Assembly (NCBI GenBank): GCA_938005655.1
Contig: CALLNA010000229.1
Location: 1-11,647 of the forward strand
Length of the DNA: 11,647 nucleotides
DNA from: an uncultured Novosphingobium sp.
GTDB taxonomy: Bacteria > Pseudomonadota > Alphaproteobacteria > Sphingomonadales > Sphingomonadaceae
Reading direction: 5' to 3'
Of the stretch, positions 6,985 through 11,647 are shown one piece after another (the stretch's first letter is position 1; every line of letters begins with the position of its first letter). The notes below the pieces were generated by a model. That model worked only from the letters and a program-made list of their open reading frames with translations. It was not told the DNA's origin and made no database searches. The translations under genes and the position numbers were made by a program.

Positions 6985-6989
6985 GCCCT

Positions 6990-7011
6990 CCCCTCCCGCA
7001 AGCGGGAGGGG
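6990..7011. repeat. Perfect 10-bp-arm palindrome between convergent genes
   Basis: CCCCTCCCGC (6990-6999) and GCGGGAGGGG (7002-7011) form a perfect GC-rich stem with two A bases between the arms. It starts 5 bases after the cupin stop. No T-run follows on either strand, so it may be a REP-like element or a factor-dependent or bidirectional stop signal for the converging cupin and ligase genes rather than a classical terminator. Its arm resembles part of the palindrome inside the TetR gene (848-880). Confidence 0.75.
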
Positions 7012-7023
7012 ATCGGCGACGCC

Positions 7024-7058
7024 TAGGGTCTGATCCACTTGCGTGGAAGCGGACTCTA
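7024..7058. repeat. Second hairpin overlapping the CoA-ligase stop codon
   Basis: TAGGGTC (7024-7030) pairs with GACTCTA (7052-7058) with one G-T wobble, followed by a small internal loop and an inner stem TCCAC (7034-7038) / GTGGA (7043-7047) closed by TTGC. The outer right arm contains the ligase stop codon (complement of 7056-7058). With the hairpin at 6990-7011 it forms a double-hairpin convergent junction. Possible roles are transcript end, RNA protection, or a dispersed repeat copy. Confidence 0.6.
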
Positions 7059-8777
7059 GGCCGTCTCCGCCAGCCTGTCCGCCGCCAGCTTGCGCAAGTC
7101 GGCGGTCTTGATCTTGGCGCTGCCGGTGGTCTTGAGGTCCTCCTCGGCGACGAACAGCACCTTGCGCGGCACCTTGTAGCTGGCGAGCTTCTCCTTGGCG
7201 AAGGCCTTGATCTCGTCCTCGCTCAGCACCGCGCCTTCGTGCGGCACGATGCAGGCGACGACCAGCTCGCCGAGCAGGTCGTCGGGCACGCCCACGGTCT
7301 GCGAGACCTTCACGCCCGGACAGGCGCGGATCACCTCGTCGATCTCCAGCGGCGCGACGTTGGCCCCGCCGGTCTTGATGATGTCGTTGAGCCGCCCTTC
7401 CCAGAACAGCCGGCCGCGCTCGTCGATATAGCCGCCGTCCGAGGTGCGCAGGAAGCCTTCCTCGTCGACGCTCTGGTCGAGCGGCACACCGAGGTAGCCG
7501 AGCATCAGCGTCGGCCCCTTGACCGCGATCTCGCCCCGCTCGCCCAGCGGCATGGTCGCGCCGCTCAGCGGATCGACGATCTTGATGATCGAGCCGGCGG
7601 TGGGCACGCCGTGGCTCTTGCCCTGAACCTCCTCGGGCGTGCCCGAGGGGAAGACCGAGATCAGGGTGAAGGTCTCGGTATTGCCATAGGCCGCGTCGGG
7701 CTGACGCCAGGTCGAATGGACCGTCGGATGCTTGGCCAGCGGCGTCAGGCGGTCGACGTACGTGAGGCTGGAGAGGTCGGCCGTCGCATAGTTGGGCGCG
7801 GCCTCGAGCTGGGCCCACTGATGCGGCCAGGCGATCGGCGTGGGCGCCTTCTCGCGCTCCATCAGCTCCAGCGCCTCGGCGGCGTCGAACCAGCGCTGGA
7901 GGACCAGGCAGCCGCCGCGGCTCAGCGCGCCGCCGATGCACTGGCCGAAATTGCCCGACCAGAAGAAGCCGTTGGCGGGCCAGCGCCAGAGCTGGAGGCA
8001 GGCCGCGCGGTTGGCCGAGACGATGCCCTTGACCTTGCCGGTCGAGCCCGAGGAGAACAGCAGGATGCCGGGATCGGACGGGACGACCTGGTCGGCCCGG
8101 GCGAGGACCTGGGCCTCGGGCACGTCCCTGCCCCGCGCGGCGAAGGCCGACCAGCCCTCGATCGCGCCGAGCCCTTCGTCGCCGTCGACGATCGCCGCCT
8201 GGCGCAGGAACGGATAGCGCTCCGAGACGATTGCGCCCGGTTGCGCATCGGCGATGCCCGGCTCCAGCCCGGCGAGCATCTCGGCATAGTCCTTCTTGAG
8301 CAGCCGCCGCTCCATGAGCAGCGCCGAGACCCCCGAGATGCGCAGGACCTCGTCCAGCTCGGCCAGGGGGAAGAAGGTGCTGATCGGCGTCGGCACCCCA
8401 CCCGCGAGGGCCACGCCGGACACGCTGGAGAGGTATTCCGGCCGGTTCGAGCAGATCACCCCGACGCGGGTGCCCTTGCCGATCCCGCCGGCGACGAGCG
8501 ACTTGGCGGTCGCCAGCGTCCGCTCCCACAGGTCGGCATAGGTCCAGCGGATCACCCGCTCGCCCTGCGGGCCGTCGAGATGAAGCACCGCGACCTCGTT
8601 CGCCGGCCAGCGCCCGCAGACCTCGCGGATATAGCCCGCGAGGGTCAGGGCGCCGATCTCGGCTTCCTCGGCCAGCGGGATGCCGCGGACGATCGACAGA
8701 CCGTCCTCGACACTCACGCCGACGCCACTCACGCCGACACCGGCCCCGGCATTGGCCACGCCTTCGGCAGTGCTCAT
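7056..8777 (-). CDS. Acyl/aryl-CoA synthetase (AMP-forming, ANL superfamily)
   Basis: This enzyme activates a carboxylic acid with ATP to an acyl-AMP and then forms the CoA thioester. It has 573 residues. Core motifs are the P-loop FSSGSTGKVKG (241-251), AYGNTETF (363-370, motif A5), SDGGYID (446-452, the TGD motif with Asp447), GRLNDIIKTGG (461-471) with Arg462 and the hinge Asp465, and near the C-terminus GSAKIKT, whose Lys555 should be the adenylation lysine. Parts resemble feruloyl-/fatty-acid-CoA ligases, but the binding pocket does not fix the substrate. The first ~25 residues are Gly/Val/Ala-rich, partly from a 15-base tandem repeat, and are probably disordered; the folded part starts about residue 27. 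ATG at 8777 has GGAGAAGG upstream. The gene follows acuI after 25 bases, so the ligase and enoyl-CoA reductase are probably co-transcribed. Confidence 0.95.
   Translation of the reverse strand: MSTAEGVANAGAGVGVSGVGVSVEDGLSIVRGIPLAEEAEIGALTLAGYIREVCGRWPANEVAVLHLDGPQGERVIRWTYADLWERTLATAKSLVAGGIGKGTRVGVICSNRPEYLSSVSGVALAGGVPTPISTFFPLAELDEVLRISGVSALLMERRLLKKDYAEMLAGLEPGIADAQPGAIVSERYPFLRQAAIVDGDEGLGAIEGWSAFAARGRDVPEAQVLARADQVVPSDPGILLFSSGSTGKVKGIVSANRAACLQLWRWPANGFFWSGNFGQCIGGALSRGGCLVLQRWFDAAEALELMEREKAPTPIAWPHQWAQLEAAPNYATADLSSLTYVDRLTPLAKHPTVHSTWRQPDAAYGNTETFTLISVFPSGTPEEVQGKSHGVPTAGSIIKIVDPLSGATMPLGERGEIAVKGPTLMLGYLGVPLDQSVDEEGFLRTSDGGYIDERGRLFWEGRLNDIIKTGGANVAPLEIDEVIRACPGVKVSQTVGVPDDLLGELVVACIVPHEGAVLSEDEIKAFAKEKLASYKVPRKVLFVAEEDLKTTGSAKIKTADLRKLAADRLAETA
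8711..8740. repeat. 15-base tandem repeat (2 copies) in the ligase 5' end
   Basis: CACTCACGCCGACGC (8711-8725) is followed directly by CACTCACGCCGACAC (8726-8740), with one mismatch. As 15 is a multiple of three it keeps frame and adds five residues per copy, giving the VGVSG-VGVSV stretch at about residues 13-22 of the CoA ligase. It is a likely slippage site. Confidence 0.8.
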
Positions 8778-8802
8778 CTCAGGCCTTCTCCCTCGCCCGG
8801 TC

Positions 8803-9789
8803 TCAGCGGTTGACGTTGACGATCAGGCGGCCGCGCACCTTGCCGTCGATCAGGTCGCGCGCGCCCTGGACCGTCTCGGCCAGGCTGATCTCGGTGGCGA
8901 TCGTGTTGAGCAGGGCCGGGTCGAGGTCGCGGCCGAGGCGGTCCCAGGCGGCCTGGCGCGGCTTCTGCGGGCACATCACGCTGTCGATGCCGAGCAGCGA
9001 GACGCCGCGCAGGATGAAGGGCATGACCGTGGTGTTGAGATCGCTGCCCTGGGCCAGGCCGCAGGCGGTGACGGTGCCGCGATACTTGGTCTGGGCGATG
9101 GCGTTGGCGAGCGTGTGGCTGCCGACCGAATCCACGACCGCGCCCCAGCGCTCCTTCTGGAACGGCTTGCCGGGCTCCGACAGCTCGCTGCGGTGGATGA
9201 AGTCGTCGGCGCCGAGCTTGGTCAGGTACTCCTTCTCGCTCTCCTCGCCGAACGAGGCGACGACATGGAAGCCCTCCTTCTTGAGCAGCGCGACCGCGAC
9301 CGAGCCCACGCCGCCCGGCGTGCCGGTGACGAGCACCTCGCCGTCGGCCGGCGTCACGCCGAAGTTGATCAGCGCGTCGACGCTGAGCGAGGCGGTGTAG
9401 CCGGCGGTGCCGATGCCCATCGCCTGGAGGCCGGTGAAGGCGGCGGGCGCCTTGACCAGCCAGTCGCCCTTGAGCCGGGCCTTCTGGGCGAAGCCGCCCC
9501 AGTGCACCTCACCCACGCCCCAACCGTTGAGCAGGACCTTGTCGCCCGCCTTGAAGTTCGGGTTCGCGCTCTCGCTGACCGTGCCGATCAGGTCGATACC
9601 CGGAACCATCGGCCAGCGCCGCACGACCGGGCCGTCGCCGGTGATGGCGAGGCCGTCCTTGTAGTTCATCGTCGAATATTCGACGTCGATCGTGACGTCG
9701 CCTTCGGGAAGCTGGGATTCGTCGAGCTGAGTCAGCGAGACCTTCTGGCCGTCGTCGGTCTTTTCGATCAGGATGGCGTTGAACGACAT
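8803..9789 (-). CDS. acuI: AcuI/YhdH-family NADPH-dependent acryloyl-CoA-type reductase (MDR superfamily)
   Basis: This is a zinc-free medium-chain reductase/quinone-oxidoreductase-like enzyme of 328 residues, the normal length. Known AcuI/YhdH members reduce acryloyl-CoA to propionyl-CoA with NADPH. Typical features are STMNYKDGLAITG (39-51), PGIDLIGTV (63-71), GTAGYTASL (127-135), the cofactor loop TGTPGGVGSVA (155-165, with Pro158 where Ala is common) and MPFILRGVSLLGIDSV (256-271), diagnostic for this family. No structural zinc cysteines are present, as expected. Start ATG at 9789 has GAGGAAA about 6 bases upstream. It is the first gene before the CoA ligase, so it may reduce the 2-enoyl-CoA product of that pathway or remove reactive acryloyl-CoA. 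Family call is firm; the acryloyl-CoA substrate is taken from relatives. Confidence 0.93.
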   Translation of the reverse strand: MSFNAILIEKTDDGQKVSLTQLDESQLPEGDVTIDVEYSTMNYKDGLAITGDGPVVRRWPMVPGIDLIGTVSESANPNFKAGDKVLLNGWGVGEVHWGGFAQKARLKGDWLVKAPAAFTGLQAMGIGTAGYTASLSVDALINFGVTPADGEVLVTGTPGGVGSVAVALLKKEGFHVVASFGEESEKEYLTKLGADDFIHRSELSEPGKPFQKERWGAVVDSVGSHTLANAIAQTKYRGTVTACGLAQGSDLNTTVMPFILRGVSLLGIDSVMCPQKPRQAAWDRLGRDLDPALLNTIATEISLAETVQGARDLIDGKVRGRLIVNVNR

Positions 9790-9960
9790 AGGATTTTCCT
9801 CACCTTTGCGGAGGCCGGACGAGCGGCCGTGAAATCCGTGCGAAGGGCCAGGCCGTCAGCCAAGCTCGCGCGCCAGAGCCCTATCGTATGGAATTGCGCA
9901 AAAGGGAATGCCCGCGCGCGCGCAAGCGGCAAATTTCGCCGGGGCGGCTGGAAACGCGAA
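9790..9960 (-). promoter_or_regulatory. Intergenic region presumed to carry the acuI-ligase promoter
   Basis: This stretch lies between the terminator of the TonB receptor gene and acuI, so the acuI-ligase promoter should be here. It holds the GAGGAAA ribosome site near 9795-9801, an 8-base palindrome TTGCGCAA (9894-9901) in a short AT-richer patch, and an alternating CG run (about 9913-9923). I see no convincing -35/-10 pair. Confidence 0.4.
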
Positions 9961-9984
9961 CGGCCGGAGGTGTCCCTCCGGCCG
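9961..9984 (-). terminator. Intrinsic terminator of the TonB-dependent receptor gene
   Basis: CGGCCGGAGG and CCTCCGGCCG form a perfect 10-base-pair stem with a 4-base loop (TGTC on the plus strand). It begins 25 bases beyond the receptor stop codon; reading leftward the stem is followed by TTCGCGTTTCC, a broken T-rich tail. It should separate the receptor transcript from acuI. Confidence 0.85.
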
Positions 9985-10009
9985 CCGCTTCACGTATCGA
10001 GGAAGTGAA

Positions 10010-11647
10010 TCAGAACTTCTTGGTGACGCCTATCTTGATGACCCGGCCCAGCGTCCAGTTGACGTAGCTCGGAGCATTGTTGTTGACCCGGCGGACATAG
10101 GTCGGCTCCGTATCGAACAGGTTGTTCACGATCAGGCGCAGGGAGGTGCCGTCCAGCGGACCGCCCCGATCTCCGAAATCGTAGCCGAGGTTCAGGTTGG
10201 TGATGACGAACGGACTAACTTCCGTTTCGACGCCGAGGTTATTGGCGTTGGTATCGCGCCACTTGCCCGAGAAGTTGACCGTCGCCTTGGCCGACCATCC
10301 GGACTTCGCCCAGCCGATGCTGGAGGCCCAGAGGAAACGCGGCTGGCCATGGCCGAGCTCGTTGGTCGTCGCACCACTGCTGGTGATGATCGCCCGCGTC
10401 GCCAGGTTGATGTTGTTGGTGAAGGTCAGCTGGCCGAAGCTGGTGTCGGTCTGGTAGTTCAGGTGGAAGTCGATACCGGCGACCTTGGCGGCGTTGAGGT
10501 TCGACGTACGGGTATCGACGAGAATCGCCACACCCGCAGCCCCCCCGACCTGGGCGGAAATTGCAGCGCCGTTATCGAGTTGCGACATGATCGTATTGAA
10601 CAGCGCGTTGTTATTTGCCGTCAGTTCATCGTTATAGATGTAGTACTGCGGGTTGGTTTGATAGGTGGTTCCCAGCGCCGGATTGAGGTTGCCGATCGCG
10701 TTCTGGAGGTCGATCGAATAGTATTCGGCGCCCACGCTGAGCCCCTGTACCGGCGTGGCGTCAAAACCGATCGCCCAGGATTCGGAGGTCTGCGGCTTGA
10801 TCCCGGCCGGCGAGCCGCCCGTCAGCACGATGAAGTAGGTGCCCTGGCCGTTGTCGGTCTTGCCAGCCGCGACCGTGGGCCGGGTCGATACGTAGTTTTG
10901 CCCTGCTCGGCCAAGGCCGATGCCCAGGTTATCGTACGGCGTTGGGGCGTTGTAGGACTTGCCCCAATGCCCGAAGACCTTGAGCCAGGGCGTGGGGGTC
11001 AATGTCGCCCCGAAGTTGGGATTGGTCGTGCCACCGAAATCGCTGTAGGAATCGTGACGAAGCGAAGCCGCCAAATCCAGGAACGACGTCACCGGCAGGT
11101 GAAGCTCGCCGAAGATCGACTTCACGTTGCGCGATGCTCGCTTGTACGGCAGCGTGTCCAGAACACCGAGCTTGTTGGTGGTGATCCGGGTCGCATCGGT
11201 ATTGTTCTGGAACTCGAGGCCCACCGCCAGCTTGGCGTCGCCGCCAGGGAGTGCGAAAAGCGACCCGTCGGCGACTGCCCGCACCATGAACAACTCGTGG
11301 GTAGTTTCCTGCGCCGTCTCCCAGTTGGTGATGTCAGCGATTACCGCCCCACTCGCCGCAGCTACGTTCAAGGGGTCTAGCTGTCCGGCAGCAATGCCCG
11401 TGCACCCGGTGATATAGCATTGCGCCTGCGTCGTATTGATCCCGGGGAAATGGGTGGAATCGTGCGAGCGGCCGTAATGCACGGTGGTCCGCAGCTGCCA
11501 GCTGCTTCCCAGCTTGACCGTCAGCTCGGGGGTGACTCCCCAGGTTTCCATTCTGATCAGCGATGGCTGGTTGACGTAGTTCGAATTGGGGCCGAGCGCG
11601 AAACCAACGCCTTCCCCGTCTACATAATAATCATAAGGAGAAGCCGG
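10010..11647 (-). CDS. TonB-dependent receptor, C-terminal part (runs off the right edge)
   Basis: This is the C-terminal ~545 residues of an outer-membrane TonB-dependent receptor; the reading frame stays open to the window edge, so the first ATG in frame (11551) is internal. The protein should be a 22-strand barrel that imports a substrate using TonB energy. What is seen is the barrel: alternating strands with aromatic girdles (for example VHYGRSHDSTHF, SLRHDSYSDFGG, WAIGFDATPVQGLSVGAEYYSID), Asn/Thr-rich loops, NNLFDTEPTYVRR shortly before the end, and a terminal beta-strand ending in Phe, as required for BAM assembly. The plug, TonB box and signal peptide are outside the window. The gene is visibly less GC-rich than its neighbours. 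The substrate cannot be told; sphingomonads use many such receptors for aromatic compounds and glycans as well as iron chelates. Confidence 0.93.
   Translation of the reverse strand, partial: PASPYDYYVDGEGVGFALGPNSNYVNQPSLIRMETWGVTPELTVKLGSSWQLRTTVHYGRSHDSTHFPGINTTQAQCYITGCTGIAAGQLDPLNVAAASGAVIADITNWETAQETTHELFMVRAVADGSLFALPGGDAKLAVGLEFQNNTDATRITTNKLGVLDTLPYKRASRNVKSIFGELHLPVTSFLDLAASLRHDSYSDFGGTTNPNFGATLTPTPWLKVFGHWGKSYNAPTPYDNLGIGLGRAGQNYVSTRPTVAAGKTDNGQGTYFIVLTGGSPAGIKPQTSESWAIGFDATPVQGLSVGAEYYSIDLQNAIGNLNPALGTTYQTNPQYYIYNDELTANNNALFNTIMSQLDNGAAISAQVGGAAGVAILVDTRTSNLNAAKVAGIDFHLNYQTDTSFGQLTFTNNINLATRAIITSSGATTNELGHGQPRFLWASSIGWAKSGWSAKATVNFSGKWRDTNANNLGVETEVSPFVITNLNLGYDFGDRGGPLDGTSLRLIVNNLFDTEPTYVRRVNNNAPSYVNWTLGRVIKIGVTKKF

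Noticed and set aside
6990..7011. Classical intrinsic terminator for the cupin gene
   Set aside because: The stem is perfect, but no T-run follows on either strand and the two-base gap between arms is very short, so it is listed as a repeat.
6352..8529. A 725-codon minus-strand frame spanning cupin and ligase
   Set aside because: It is out of frame with the ligase on the same strand and antisense to the cupin; it crosses the convergent hairpins and carries no family motif.
6531..8813. A 760-codon open frame on the plus strand
   Set aside because: It runs antisense through the CoA ligase gene and over the cupin gene in another frame; its product is an Arg/Gly/Ala/Asp-rich composition typical of antisense frames in high-GC DNA, with no recognisable domain.
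9908..11380. A 490-codon plus-strand frame opposite the TonB receptor
   Set aside because: The minus-strand frame has a clear outer-membrane barrel ending and a terminator; the plus frame shows only Arg/Val/Gly-rich shadow sequence.
1..11647. CRISPR array, tRNA/rRNA genes, toxin-antitoxin or phage-defence genes
   Set aside because: I looked for spaced direct repeats, tRNA-like cloverleaf ends and small paired genes on both strands and saw none; all long frames belong to metabolic, regulatory or transport families.

Overview
The window looks like a piece of chromosome from a high-GC alphaproteobacterium, most likely a sphingomonad (Sphingomonas/Sphingobium/Novosphingobium group). The reasons are the strong G/C bias at third codon positions (which also creates long spurious antisense frames), the large TonB-dependent receptor, the catabolic-type SDR, ALDH and CoA-ligase genes, and GC-rich palindromes of a type common between genes in these bacteria. 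The assignment rests on style and recall, not on a database search. Ten protein genes are supported; nine read leftward (minus strand) and one, the cupin gene, reads rightward. No RNA gene, insertion sequence, CRISPR array or phage gene was seen, and no gene-free stretch exceeds 300 bases.

Layout. Bases 1-179 hold a long inverted repeat (4-94) and no gene. Bases 180-3175 are a tight leftward cluster, transcribed SDR oxidoreductase -> aldehyde dehydrogenase -> TetR regulator; the TetR start lies 10 bases past the dehydrogenase stop. Bases 3303-6367 are a second leftward operon, MarR regulator -> HlyD/EmrA adaptor -> EmrB-type MFS pump, in the order of the classical emrRAB operon but without an outer-membrane channel gene. 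A compact 80-base divergent intergenic region (6368-6447) carries a perfect 15-base dyad, the best operator candidate in the window, and separates marR from a rightward gene for a small, atypical cupin protein (6448-6984). The cupin gene converges on the next cluster across two hairpins (6990-7058). Bases 7056-9789 hold a leftward pair, AcuI/YhdH-type enoyl-CoA reductase -> acyl/aryl-CoA ligase. Upstream of that, after a clear intrinsic terminator (9961-9984), lies the C-terminal part of a TonB-dependent receptor that runs off the right edge.

How the genes may fit together (inference). The parts list suits handling of a small organic, possibly aromatic or phenylpropanoid-like, acid or aldehyde: outer-membrane uptake (TonB receptor), CoA activation (ligase), reduction of an alpha,beta-unsaturated CoA ester (AcuI-like), alcohol/aldehyde oxidation (SDR plus ALDH under TetR) and export of toxic compounds under MarR control (EmrAB-like). 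The substrate cannot be read from the sequence and the clusters may be independent. Nothing here is a clearly new system. The most testable oddities are the cupin with an incomplete metal site sharing its control region with an efflux operon, the AcuI-ligase pair, and the GC-rich palindromic DNA that seems to have been recruited into the N-terminus of the TetR protein.
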